From Methanobacteriota archaeon (lineage in GTDB: Archaea; Thermoplasmatota; Poseidoniia; MGIII; CG-Epi1): 42,624 nt of DNA. The position numbers were made by a program, and so were the translations under genes. Shown here piece after piece: positions 24,124 through 32,000 of this stretch. Every line of letters begins with the position of its first letter. The first letter of the stretch is position 1. The notes beneath the pieces were generated by a model that worked only from the letters and a program-made list of their open reading frames with translations, was not told where the DNA came from and ran no database searches. The stretch is taken from the NCBI GenBank assembly GCA_002731655.1, contig PCCI01000013.1, forward strand, positions 8,525 to 51,148. Direction: 5' to 3'.

Positions 24124-24970
24124 CGACCGCCCAGATGCCTGCCAGCACCGCCGCGCCTCCCAGCAGCTCGGGCCAGCCGGGCTGTTCGCCGAAAATCGCG
24201 AGCGCCAGAAGGCCAGAGCCGACCGGCTCCGCCAGCAGCGTCACGGTCACGACAAACGCCGGCAGGTAGCCGAGCGCCCAGTTCTGGAGCGTGTGCCCGA
24301 GAAGCGTCGGCACCAGCGCCATCAGCCCAAAAAGTAGGTATTCGCGCTGCGGCAGCCCCTGCCACGTGTCGCCGGCGGCGAAGACCGCGCTCCACAGCGC
24401 CAGCGCGCTGAAGGCGTAGACCACGAGCGCGTAGTCGGCCAGCCCGACCGTCTGCCGCAGCGAGCGGCCGCCAAGATAGTAGGCACCGGCGAGCAGCCCC
24501 GAGACCAGCGCGAGCACGTTGCCGTGCAGCGTCCCAGGGTCCTGCAGCAGGTCTCCGCCGAGCAGCAGCAGCATCCCGGCCAGCGCCAGCGCCAGCCCGT
24601 GCTGCGCCTGCCGGGAGAGCGTCTCGCCCAGCACCACCGCCCCGATGGCGGCGACAAAGACGGGATGGCAGGTCGCCAGCAGCACCGCCGCGGCGACCGA
24701 AGTCGCCTTTACCGCGGCGAAGAAAAAGCCGAAGTGCGCGCCGAGCAGCAGCCCGATAATGGCCATGCTCGCCAGCTCGCGGCGCGTCAGCCGGCGCAGC
24801 CCGGCAGCGCGATTCCAGAGCAGCGGCGGCAGGAACAGCAGCATCGCGAACGCCTGGCGGTGCGCGGCGGCCACGAGCGGGCTGCTTTCGCTCCAGCGGA
24901 TGAATATAGCCGAAAGCGAAATCGCGACCATCGCAACCCCCAGCGCGAGGTGCGGCAGCCGCTCCTTCAT
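24095..24970 (-). CDS. EamA/DMT-type transporter
   Basis: A 291-residue protein with ten predicted membrane helices in two five-helix EamA repeats, the usual layout of drug/metabolite transporters. The first repeat spans about 1-140, the second about 148-288. Short features are IRWSESSPLVAAAHR near helix 2, and the end-of-repeat strand VTVTLLAEPVGSGLLALAIF with the family's Glu-Pro. The substrate cannot be told. The ATG overlaps the TiaS stop by four bases. It is also preceded by a Shine-Dalgarno GGAGGAG (24973-24979) and by a TATA-like ATATTTAAAAC (24980-24990) inside TiaS. Confidence 0.88.
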   Translation of the reverse strand: MKERLPHLALGVAMVAISLSAIFIRWSESSPLVAAAHRQAFAMLLFLPPLLWNRAAGLRRLTRRELASMAIIGLLLGAHFGFFFAAVKATSVAAAVLLATCHPVFVAAIGAVVLGETLSRQAQHGLALALAGMLLLLGGDLLQDPGTLHGNVLALVSGLLAGAYYLGGRSLRQTVGLADYALVVYAFSALALWSAVFAAGDTWQGLPQREYLLFGLMALVPTLLGHTLQNWALGYLPAFVVTVTLLAEPVGSGLLALAIFGEQPGWPELLGGAAVLAGIWAVATPSKLSAA

Positions 24971-26301
24971 CTCTCCTCCGTTTTAAATATGGGTCGTCGA
25001 GAGCTAGAAGCCGTCTCCATCAACCGTGCCGGCCGCACCAGGTGCCGACGCGCCGACGTGGGTGGATCATACCAGCCCGGCGCGAGCGCGGGCGCGACCG
25101 GTTCCGGCGTCGGTGCCGGCACCCGGGTGCCGCAAGGGCGACAGCGGTAGCCCGCGTCGCGGCCGGCCGAGTGGGTGCGTGCGCCGCATTCGGGGCAGGC
25201 GGGGTTAGGCGGCTTGCGCTGCCGGGGCGCGAGCGCGATGACGCGCAGCTTCTCCAGTTTCAGCACCCCTGCCTTGACGCTGCCGCACACCTCCAGCTCG
25301 TCGCCCGGCGCAAGCTGGTCAACAACATGCCGGAAGTCGCCCGACGGCTCGAAGGCGGCACACTCGAGTTCGCCACCTTCGTGCGCGAAGCGGAAGAAGC
25401 GGTGGCCGCCTCGGTGTGACCGTGGCGGCCCAGCGACGGCGCCGGTGAGCCGCACGCTCGCTCCGCCCTCGGCCGGCAGCGTCGTCGCGTAGTGATCGTC
25501 AGTGGCCTGATTGGTCTGCCACAGCAGCCAGCGCTCTGGCTGCTCGGGACCGAGTGCAGCGAAGCCCGCGGTGAGCGGCGCGGGCTCGAGCCCGCGCAAG
25601 CCCCACAGCACGGGGCAGGGCGAGTGCGGCACCATCGCCGGGCTCCCATCGGGGTCGCGGCAGCCGAATGTTTTTTCGACCGCGGCAACCGCGGTGACCG
25701 ACTCGGCGGAAATCTTGCGCGGCGTGCCCCAGCGGTCGCGCTCGCGGTAGCCGAGTAGCTCCCAAGTATAGCGCAGGGCGACGCCGCCACTGCGGGGCGA
25801 CCACGCCAGTGCGCACGCGGCGCCCGCCAATCCGCGGCCGCCATTCAGGCCGGCGTGTGCGGAGCCTTCCAGCGCTTCGCGCAGCTGCGTGTCGCGCACA
25901 ATTCCGCGCACGCCCTGCCAGTAAAGCCCCTCGGGCGGTCGCGCCTCGCTGACGATGACGCCCGGCTGCGCCGACGGTCGCGCCTCCGCGCGCACGATAG
26001 CGAGCACGCGCTCGAGCAGCGCTTCGGCATCCAGCGCGGTCGGCGGCGCTTCCGCGTGCGCGAATACTGGCCCACCCGGCAGTTCACCGACCTGTATTTG
26101 CTCCCCCGCACCGCGGCCGAAGGCGAGCGCGACGGCACCGTTGCCGCGCGTCTTCCACAGGACGTCGGGGTTGAGCCGCACCAGCCGCGGCGGCCCGATG
26201 AGGTCGAAATCTGGCTGCAGCTCCTCGATAACCCGCAAGGCGACCCATGTCGTGCAGCCACCGTCGAGCGAATCGGTGTCATCGATGCCGACGTGGAGCA
26301 T
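24967..26301 (-). CDS. tiaS: tRNA(Ile2) 2-agmatinylcytidine synthetase
   Basis: A 444-residue enzyme that attaches agmatine to C34 of the CAU-anticodon tRNA-Ile, so that it reads AUA codons. The N-terminal signature is MLHVGIDDTDSLDGGCTTW, followed by the PRLVRLNPDVLWKTRGNGA block, both typical of TiaS. An OB-fold domain is likely at about 310-370. The C-terminal zinc ribbon, CPECG then CRPCG, is present at about 383-404. It sits in an operon between DUF2240 and the EamA transporter genes. The start overlaps the end of the DUF2240 gene by one base. Assignment is firm. Confidence 0.95.
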   Translation of the reverse strand: MLHVGIDDTDSLDGGCTTWVALRVIEELQPDFDLIGPPRLVRLNPDVLWKTRGNGAVALAFGRGAGEQIQVGELPGGPVFAHAEAPPTALDAEALLERVLAIVRAEARPSAQPGVIVSEARPPEGLYWQGVRGIVRDTQLREALEGSAHAGLNGGRGLAGAACALAWSPRSGGVALRYTWELLGYRERDRWGTPRKISAESVTAVAAVEKTFGCRDPDGSPAMVPHSPCPVLWGLRGLEPAPLTAGFAALGPEQPERWLLWQTNQATDDHYATTLPAEGGASVRLTGAVAGPPRSHRGGHRFFRFAHEGGELECAAFEPSGDFRHVVDQLAPGDELEVCGSVKAGVLKLEKLRVIALAPRQRKPPNPACPECGARTHSAGRDAGYRCRPCGTRVPAPTPEPVAPALAPGWYDPPTSARRHLVRPARLMETASSSRRPIFKTEER

Positions 26302-26759
26302 CAGTCGCGCGCCAGCCCTTGCCGCGCCTCGTCCAAGAACGGCGCGACGTTGACGCCCGCGTCGGCCGCCAGCAGTAGCGCCTCGGTCGTGGAGCGGATT
26401 CCGTAATGCGTTTTCTGCCCCCGGTTCACCTTGCGGATGACCTCGCGCTGTGAGTCGCCGGTCGCCTCCGCGACCGCGGCGACGACGCGATGGAACAGGT
26501 CGGGCGTATCGTCGGCGGGCGGTGGTGCGACAGCGGGCACCGGTTCTTCGGCCGGCGCGTCGCCCTCCCCGACTAGCCGCAGCTGTTCGCCCACCGGCTC
26601 GAGCAGCCCGCTCGCAAGCGCCGCCTCGATGGCGGCGGCGGCAGCGGTGGGCGACATCAGGTGCAGACTGAACGCCAGCTCCTGCACCAGCTCCTCGCGG
26701 CGCAGCTTTTCGGCGTTGCGTGAGTGGAAGGCGGCGGCGACTAGTTCCGGCTTAACCAA
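26301..26759 (-). CDS. DUF2240 family protein
   Basis: A 152-residue archaeal protein. The N-terminal region AAFHSRNAEKLRREELVQEL resembles the start of DUF2240 proteins, a helical family of unknown function found mainly in Euryarchaeota. The middle has an Ala/Pro/Glu-rich linker (68-88). The C-terminal helical part is RKVNRGQKTHYGIRSTTEALL. Both conserved blocks point to a winged-helix-like or helical domain. The gene overlaps TiaS by one base and the upstream gene by eight, so it is co-transcribed with them. Confidence 0.7.
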   Translation of the reverse strand: MVKPELVAAAFHSRNAEKLRREELVQELAFSLHLMSPTAAAAAIEAALASGLLEPVGEQLRLVGEGDAPAEEPVPAVAPPPADDTPDLFHRVVAAVAEATGDSQREVIRKVNRGQKTHYGIRSTTEALLLAADAGVNVAPFLDEARQGLARD

Positions 26760-27324
26760 GGCGAAACACCTCGCCAGTCCAGTTTGGCGGATGGCCGTCG
26801 GTGAGCATCACGACGTCGAGCCGCACGCTGCCGGCGAGCCCGGCCGGGATGAAGGGGAAGCTGCCGTCGAGGCTGTTGACCATCACACGTGGGACATTGC
26901 GGCGCAACAGCTGGCGCAGCAACTCGACGATGTCACCCTGGAAATCGGTGTGCGCGGCGACAGGCTCTTCGGCCCAGTCAAGGCTCACCAGCTCCAGCTC
27001 GGCGTACGCCAGCGCCTCGTCCAGCTCGCCCCAGCCGCGCAGCGACCGCAGCGGGACGATGACGCTGCCGCGGTCGGCCATGATAGCGTCGATGACGTCC
27101 TCACCCCATGCCATCCCCGAGTCGACCAGCGTCTCGCGCTTCGGGTTCAGTGGCAGCAGTCCCGGCGCGGGGCGGTTCTTCAGGATGCCGCGCAGGTCCC
27201 ACACCAGCAGCGACCCCTCGCCATCGAACTCTAGCGGTTCGTCGGCGCGGCCGGTCACCAGCCGCTCGCCGTTCCACGCGACGCTGACGCGCCTGTTATT
27301 GAGGTACGCTACTGCTTCCGCCAC
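26752..27324 (-). CDS. Hypothetical protein, possible HisA-related TIM barrel
   Basis: A 190-residue protein of uncertain family. Phrases such as LLVWDLRGI, ETLVDSGMAWGEDVID, SVIVPLRSLRGWGELDEAL and LVSLDWAEEP recur in order. Each is a short strand ended by an Asp or Gly and followed by a helix, as in (beta/alpha)8 barrels related to HisA/HisF (COG1411-like). It is shorter than a full barrel of about 230 residues. The start is GTG at 27324, with a TATA-like AACCTAAATC (27345-27354) 21-30 bases upstream, at the tail of the surface-protein gene. It leads the operon with DUF2240, TiaS and EamA. The TIM-barrel link is tentative. Confidence 0.55.
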   Translation of the reverse strand: MAEAVAYLNNRRVSVAWNGERLVTGRADEPLEFDGEGSLLVWDLRGILKNRPAPGLLPLNPKRETLVDSGMAWGEDVIDAIMADRGSVIVPLRSLRGWGELDEALAYAELELVSLDWAEEPVAAHTDFQGDIVELLRQLLRRNVPRVMVNSLDGSFPFIPAGLAGSVRLDVVMLTDGHPPNWTGEVFRLG

Positions 27325-27347
27325 GACAGGCGAGCGCTGCGGCTGAT

Positions 27348-29429
27348 TTAGGTTTGCGCGGGACGGGAGGCCAACGTATTCCTCTGGCGCCGATAATTCA
27401 GCCCAACCACCAAAAGGACTGAAAGCACGGGTGCCAGCAGTGTCGAGAATTCCGGGATTGCGGCAGGGGTAGTGTAATCGCCTTCACTAGCACCTGGAGT
27501 TGGGTTTCTAGTCGTTTTCCAATTTGAACTAGAATCAAACATATCCCCTGCAGTGTTTGAAGTAACTGCCTTGAAGATGTCAGCCCCGTCCACTGGTGTA
27601 AAACTATCAGATATACTTATGGCCAAGGCAACTCTTTCTTGATTATCGGTTGTTGAATAAACAAAATAGTTACTATCACACTTTTCCGCATCTCCAACCC
27701 ATCTACCGCCAAATGAAGAACTCCAAGTATAAACTCTGGCACAGGATTCACTATAGGATGCTATAAGAAAATCGAAGTTTGAATCACTACTACCATCATT
27801 CATAAGGATGGCATATGTCACATCATCTGCTGTAGGGTCTGCCTCTAAGAAAAATTGAAAATACATAAATTCAGACCCATCATAGTTGTACATTAGATTA
27901 TCAAATCTGCTACCACTGGCTGTATTGAATATATCTGCTGCATTTGTTGAAGCATCATTATTATCGGCTCCTAATATTTCCCAATCTCCGCTATTCCAAG
28001 CAGGTATACTGGGGGTGCCTCGGCTCCCGGACTTATCTTCCTGTTGACTAAATCCAGCAGAGTCCTCCCCAGCATCCCAGCTGGTCAAGTGGATGTAGTA
28101 TGAACTGTCGCTCCCGGGGATGTAGGCTTCGAGTTCAATCTCGCTTCCCGCCGTAGCTGCATCGATCGAGGTGGCGCTGCCCCAGGTAAAATCATCGCCA
28201 TCGCCAGTATAGGCCTTAATGACACGCTGGCCGATTACCCCTAAATGGCCGGTAATCTCAATCATCATATCGGCACCCATCTGGACTTCCAGTCCTTGGT
28301 AACCGGTGAAGAGGTCGTCATCGGTATCGAAGAATAACCGGATGGCATCAATGCTAGTGTCTACCGGGAGTAGTGTGGACTGCTGGTTGCCGCTGACCTG
28401 TTCTGGTTCTCCGGTAAGATCGCCTGAAGGGCGGGAATGGCTTTCGAGTTCCGGAATCGCGACGCCCGCCAGGACATCGCCCTCGACCTTGAGGTAAAAG
28501 GAGGTCAGGCCGGACTGCTGGATAGTAGCATATTCGGACAGGTCAACATTGGGGTTTCCCGCGTCGCCACTGCCATCTGACTGTTTCGAAATAGGAGTCC
28601 AGTCGTCAAACTGGCCATCGATGGAGATGACGGGACCGGTCCTCTGTGAGTTCGCGACCTGCCGGGCATTCGAGATTGCGCTGTCCAAGGCGATATTACC
28701 TGATTGCAGGGAGACTATGTTGTCTCCCAGATCATCGTTGCCCATGCTGTCGCCGGTCTGCCACAGGAGGCGGGCGTCGGCGCTCCTGCTCATTCCAAGG
28801 TCGAAGAGGGGTACCTGCATCTCAACCGAGGTGCCGGTGCTGTCGGTTCGAGCCTCCAGCCATGTCAGGGCAGTGAAACCATTCCAGTCATGGCGATCGC
28901 GCGAGTCATCGAAAGTGTAGAGCACGGTCACGTTGGTGAGGCCAGATGAAGACAGTGTAGTCTGGGATCGGCCGTATACCTCAATGAGGTGGTCTGCACC
29001 GATACCGGGCAGGGCATAACCCGTCATGGCATTTTCATCGCTGTCAATCAGGACACGCAGTGTATGGCCCTCCTGCGAGGTGAAGATTGGCTCAGCCGTG
29101 GTGGTCAGTAACGAGAGGAAAACCGCATCAATCTGGAAGGCGTTTTCAATTAGGTCAATATTGGCGTTACCGGTGTCGCCAAGGGCGTCAGCAGTGCGTG
29201 TAACACCGTCCCAGTCCTCCATATCTCCATCGATGTTGATTAACCCTTCATATTCCTGCGTCTTCCAGAGGACAAGATAGGCAAAAAGCGAGAGCAGCAG
29301 TAGAATTACGACAATTGTCACGATATATGGACGCATTGCTTCCAGTCTGCGTATACGTGAGTGGAATCCGTGCGTAACCGCCCGTTCCAACGCCTTGCGT
29401 AAGACCGCCGCCGTTGATGAAAACCCCAC
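27348..29429 (-). CDS. Surface protein with repeated beta domains and PEF-CTERM-like anchor; N-terminus frameshifted
   Basis: A 693-residue open frame. It has an internal membrane helix (VTIVVILLLLSLFAYLVLW, about 38-56). Domain A starts at INIDGDMEDWDG, domain B at SIDGQFDDWTPIS, and a third, divergent domain follows. All carry 'DGxxxDW' openings and Asp-rich calcium-like loops (DSDENAMTGY, DTDDDLFTGY), like CBM9-type or related carbohydrate-binding folds. The C-terminus has AIPEFSTLLAPVLSVLLVVG followed by NYRRQR, the pattern of a PEF-CTERM archaeosortase signal. Part of it, about 27450-28010, is clearly AT-rich against its GC-rich neighbours. The first 31 residues are read in a frame that probably belongs to the longer gene beginning at 29526. 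The first downstream Met is at 29336. Confidence 0.75.
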   Translation of the reverse strand: MGFSSTAAVLRKALERAVTHGFHSRIRRLEAMRPYIVTIVVILLLLSLFAYLVLWKTQEYEGLINIDGDMEDWDGVTRTADALGDTGNANIDLIENAFQIDAVFLSLLTTTAEPIFTSQEGHTLRVLIDSDENAMTGYALPGIGADHLIEVYGRSQTTLSSSGLTNVTVLYTFDDSRDRHDWNGFTALTWLEARTDSTGTSVEMQVPLFDLGMSRSADARLLWQTGDSMGNDDLGDNIVSLQSGNIALDSAISNARQVANSQRTGPVISIDGQFDDWTPISKQSDGSGDAGNPNVDLSEYATIQQSGLTSFYLKVEGDVLAGVAIPELESHSRPSGDLTGEPEQVSGNQQSTLLPVDTSIDAIRLFFDTDDDLFTGYQGLEVQMGADMMIEITGHLGVIGQRVIKAYTGDGDDFTWGSATSIDAATAGSEIELEAYIPGSDSSYYIHLTSWDAGEDSAGFSQQEDKSGSRGTPSIPAWNSGDWEILGADNNDASTNAADIFNTASGSRFDNLMYNYDGSEFMYFQFFLEADPTADDVTYAILMNDGSSDSNFDFLIASYSESCARVYTWSSSFGGRWVGDAEKCDSNYFVYSTTDNQERVALAISISDSFTPVDGADIFKAVTSNTAGDMFDSSSNWKTTRNPTPGASEGDYTTPAAIPEFSTLLAPVLSVLLVVGLNYRRQRNTLASRPAQT

Positions 29430-29526
29430 CGTTCGTCAGCCCGTTGCCGTTCGTCAGCCCGTTGCCGTTCGTCAGCCCGTTGCGTTCCCTAAAGGCGTTC
29501 CTGCTATCAAAGTCGTCTTTACTCAT
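29337..29526 (-). pseudogene. N-terminal segment of the surface protein gene, in another frame
   Basis: An ATG at 29526 opens MSKDDFDSRNAFRER, then three tandem copies of a G-N-G-L-T-N hexapeptide, then GGVFINGGGLTQGVGTGG. Similar Asn-Gly-rich repeats of the 'NGLTNG' type at the start of secreted proteins are known to me from Thermoplasmata. The frame then loses coherence near 29365-29385, while the frame of the gene at 27348 continues as VTHGFHSRIRRLEAMRPYIV. A single-base indel in this stretch would join the two parts. Either the gene is inactive, or it uses frameshifting or a later start, or the sequence has an error. A TATA-like TTATTTAT lies at 29570-29577. Confidence 0.5.
29431..29484 (-). 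repeat. Three tandem 18-base repeats coding for Gly/Asn-rich hexapeptides
   Basis: On the plus strand the unit GTTCGTCAGCCCGTTGCC is repeated exactly twice (29431-29448, 29449-29466). A third copy at 29467-29484 differs only in its last base. Read on the minus strand each unit encodes a permutation of N-G-L-T-N-G. Such perfect short repeats are prone to gain or loss of units in replication. Confidence 0.85.
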
Positions 29527-29663
29527 GACTGCTGCAAATGGCGAACCGGAACTGCTTATTGAGGGGGAGATAAATAACCCTAGATAGTAACTGAAGCGTT
29601 TTTTCCCTGAGGAGATGAGCAAACGCCATCTGAATCAATCACCACGAAAAGCGAGAGCAGCTT

Positions 29664-30068
29664 CTACAAGTCGAGGATGACGCGCAACTGTGCTGGCGGC
29701 CCCGGCTCGACCTGCAATTCATGGTACGAAATCGCCTTCACCTCGACGCCGTAGCCGTCGCGCTCCGCGTCCCAGGCGGCGCCGCACAGCGTCGCCGCCA
29801 GCCGCCCGTCCGCAAGCGTGACCTCGGCTGCGCCCGGCAAGAATCCGTCGCCGTCGAACTCGACCAGCAGCCGCGACAGGAAGCGCACCAGCAGCTGCTC
29901 GCGCGTCCCGGCTTCCACCGCGAGCGTGCGCTCCTCCTGGGCGGGCGGTAGCGCACCGCCGGTAACAACCTCAGCCAGCGCCAGCGCCGCCTCGCCGAAG
30001 GCCGCGTCGAGCGACTCCGCCTCGATGGCGAGGCCGATGTCAGCAGTGTGTTCGAAGGTGCGGTGCAT
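29664..30068 (-). CDS. Archease
   Basis: A 134-residue protein of the archease family. It activates the RNA ligase RtcB, and so serves tRNA splicing or repair. The opening MHRTFEHTADIGLAIEA is the family's metal-binding N-terminal motif, and ISYHELQVE near the end is the other conserved block. A TATA-like CCACTTTTAC (30091-30100) lies 23-32 bases before the ATG, suggesting a leaderless mRNA. That box overlaps the 3' end of the tRNA gene. No rtcB gene is in the window. Confidence 0.93.
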   Translation of the reverse strand: MHRTFEHTADIGLAIEAESLDAAFGEAALALAEVVTGGALPPAQEERTLAVEAGTREQLLVRFLSRLLVEFDGDGFLPGAAEVTLADGRLAATLCGAAWDAERDGYGVEVKAISYHELQVEPGPPAQLRVILDL

Positions 30069-30097
30069 TGGTTGGTTGATATCGATCGCAGTAAAAG

Positions 30098-30175
30098 TGG
30101 TAGCGGGGGATGGATTTGAACCATCGATCTCCGGGTTATGAGCCCGACGGGATTTCCTAGCTACCCCACCCCGCT
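30098..30175 (-). tRNA. tRNA-Met (CAT), initiator type, with encoded CCA
   Basis: Read on the minus strand, the acceptor arms AGCGGGG and CCCCGCT pair over seven bases, with A1-U72 as in initiator tRNAs. The discriminator is A and the CCA end is encoded. The anticodon arm TCGGG-CTCATAA-CCCGG has anticodon CAT and three G-C pairs at the base of the loop, a hallmark of initiator tRNA. The T-arm GATGG-TTCAAAT-CCATC is complete. No intron is seen. The A1-U72 pair and GGG/CCC anticodon stem argue against elongator Met or the TiaS substrate tRNA-Ile2. Confidence 0.93.
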
Positions 30176-30212
30176 ACGCTGCTTCCCCGATGGGGAGCCG
30201 GTCCACTCCTGC

Positions 30213-30225
30213 GGGATTAAAAGGG
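30213..30225 (-). promoter_or_regulatory. TATA-like box for the tRNA gene
   Basis: CCCTTTTAATCCC on the minus strand ends 38 bases before the tRNA's first base at 30175. This fits a TATA box with a short 5' leader removed during tRNA maturation. Confidence 0.5.
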
Positions 30226-30301
30226 TTGGCGGCGGCGCGTCGCTGGCGGCGCGGTGTGGTGGCTGCAAGGTTAATATCCGGCACGCCAGCATCACGGGGT
30301 G

Positions 30302-31840
30302 ATGCGAATGCGCATGGCATGGCTGGCACTGCTGCTCCTGCTCCCGGCTACGCCGGTTGCCAGCGAGGGACTGATGCCCGAAGTGTGGCTCGAAGCGAAC
30401 TTCGAAACTGACCGTAAGCTGGTGGTCGAGCTGCGGGTGGCAACCGGCGGTGGCTTGGCGGGGGACCGCCTACCGGGCGGCGCTGACGAACTGGCGCGGC
30501 CTGCCTTCGGTGTGCCGGCGCTGAACCGCGTAGCGCGCGCGCTCGCGAACGACTCGAGCGGCTTCTCGGCGCAATTGCTGGCGGGGCAATTGCTCTTCGG
30601 TCACCTCGCGTGGGAGACCCTCGAGGGGAGCGAACTCTACTCGAACGAAGTGGCGCTCAACACGGTCGAACTCTACCCCAACGGCTTCCGCATCGTGCTG
30701 GCGGTGATGCTCGACCCGGCGCTGCCGCTCGAGCTGAGGCCGCTCTACTGCCTCTACGACAACCCACGGCTGGTGGGCGGCGAGGAGCCGGCCTTCAGCG
30801 GCTACGAGGTGACGCTCACCGCGCGCGGCAGCACCACCTTCAGCGCCAATGGCGTCCACTTCAACCACCTGCGCTGGCTGCAACCGGGCGCGACGCTGGC
30901 AATGCCGAGCTTCGGCGTCACCTTCAGCACCGAAGAACTCTACCTTGACCCGACCGAGTTGCTGGGGGTCGGCGAGCGCTACGACGCGCAGACGACGGTC
31001 ATCGTGGTCGTCCCGGCTGGGCAGCACAGCAACCCCTACCTGATGCTGGGCGCCTACGCGCTGCTCATCGGCTTCAGCTGGCTACTGCTGCGGCGCAACC
31101 GCGAGTACCGGCTCCGTTTCGGCGTCTACCGCTGGCTGGCGGTGGCGGCAATCTTCCCGCTGGCGTTCGTCCCGCTCTCGGGGCCGCTCTTCATGGTCGC
31201 CGCACTACTGAGCGCACTGTGGGACACAGCGCGCATGGCGCAGGTGAGTCAGGGGCGCAAGGAGAAGCGAGCGCAGTTCCCGGTGCTGGAGGAAATCGAG
31301 GCACCGGAGGAAATTATCGACGGCTCCGACCGGCAGCTGACCGACGAAGTGCTCCCTGGCGAGCGCGAGCTCCTTGACGATCTGCTGGAGGAAACGACCC
31401 CGGATGCGCTGGGCGAGCTCGCCCCCGGCGAAGGCAGGCTGCTCGAGGGCGAGTTCGAAGAGACACAGGTACTCGCTAACCGCCAGCCCGAAGGCCGCGA
31501 GCTGCATCCACTCCCGACCGGCAGCTGCCCCAACTGCGACACGTCAGTCGAGGATGACTGGAAGGCGTGCCCGAAGTGTGGCGAGCTGCTGGGCAGCGAG
31601 GGACTGGTGGCAGCGGTACGGGAAGCGAGCTGCGGTGCGGGCAGCGCCGGTACAGATGGCAGCGAGGCCCTCGAGGCACAGCCGGTCTCCATTGATGACC
31701 TGCTCGCGAGCCTAGACGAGAAAGGCGAGTTGCCGGAGGGCGAGGAGGAAGAGCCGGGTGAAGATGGTGGTGCGGCAGGCAATGCGAGCGGTGACGGGAT
31801 GGACGAGCTGAAGAAGAAGCTGGAAGAGATGGACGAGTAG
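30302..31840 (+). CDS. Secreted/membrane protein with C-terminal zinc ribbon
   Basis: A 512-residue protein of no recognised family. A signal peptide ends near VAS-EG (about residue 22). The external domain runs to about 240 and is beta-rich. Membrane helices lie at about 245-264, 277-293 and 295-309. The acidic cytoplasmic tail holds a zinc ribbon (CPNC at 409-412, CPKC at 423-426) and a Glu-rich C-terminus. I choose ATG at 30302 rather than the GTG at 30299; a TATA-like GTTAATATCC (30270-30279) lies 23-32 bases upstream, so it is leaderless. It stands alone and divergent from the tRNA. Confidence 0.7.
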   Translation: MRMRMAWLALLLLLPATPVASEGLMPEVWLEANFETDRKLVVELRVATGGGLAGDRLPGGADELARPAFGVPALNRVARALANDSSGFSAQLLAGQLLFGHLAWETLEGSELYSNEVALNTVELYPNGFRIVLAVMLDPALPLELRPLYCLYDNPRLVGGEEPAFSGYEVTLTARGSTTFSANGVHFNHLRWLQPGATLAMPSFGVTFSTEELYLDPTELLGVGERYDAQTTVIVVVPAGQHSNPYLMLGAYALLIGFSWLLLRRNREYRLRFGVYRWLAVAAIFPLAFVPLSGPLFMVAALLSALWDTARMAQVSQGRKEKRAQFPVLEEIEAPEEIIDGSDRQLTDEVLPGERELLDDLLEETTPDALGELAPGEGRLLEGEFEETQVLANRQPEGRELHPLPTGSCPNCDTSVEDDWKACPKCGELLGSEGLVAAVREASCGAGSAGTDGSEALEAQPVSIDDLLASLDEKGELPEGEEEEPGEDGGAAGNASGDGMDELKKKLEEMDE

Positions 31841-31852
31841 GTTAATCGACCT

Positions 31853-31981
31853 TCAATCGACACCCTTCCTCCGGTTGCAGTCCCGGCAAAGCAGTTCCAG
31901 GTTTTCCCGGCGGCTGCTGCCAATCATGGCTTGTGGAATTATGTGGTGAATTACCATATTCTTCTTTGAACCGCACTTCAC
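31853..31981 (-). pseudogene. Remnant of an HNH endonuclease domain
   Basis: A 42-codon frame that opens with GTG after a stop codon and ends with TGA. It reads KCGSKKN, then VIHHIIPQAMIGSSRRENLE, then LLCRDCNRRKG. The paired His (HH), the Asn-Leu-Glu stretch and the final CxxC are the core of HNH endonucleases of the McrA type. The first CxxC is half lost (only KCGS). The upstream part is cut by a stop codon in the same frame. It looks like the 3' end of a decayed selfish or restriction endonuclease gene. It could instead be a tiny functional ORF, which is less likely. Confidence 0.65.
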
Positions 31982-32000
31982 GCCTTAATTCTGCCAGCGC

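Noticed and set aside
29431-29484. 18-base repeats as a CRISPR array
   Set aside because: The three copies are directly joined with no spacers, and they code for hexapeptides in a reading frame.
30098-30175. CAT-anticodon tRNA as tRNA-Ile2, the TiaS substrate
   Set aside because: A1-U72 and three G-C pairs at the base of the anticodon stem are initiator features; tRNA-Ile2 lacks these.
30470-31027. Minus-strand frame of 185 codons
   Set aside because: It is antisense inside the secreted zinc-ribbon protein gene, with no own motif or promoter.
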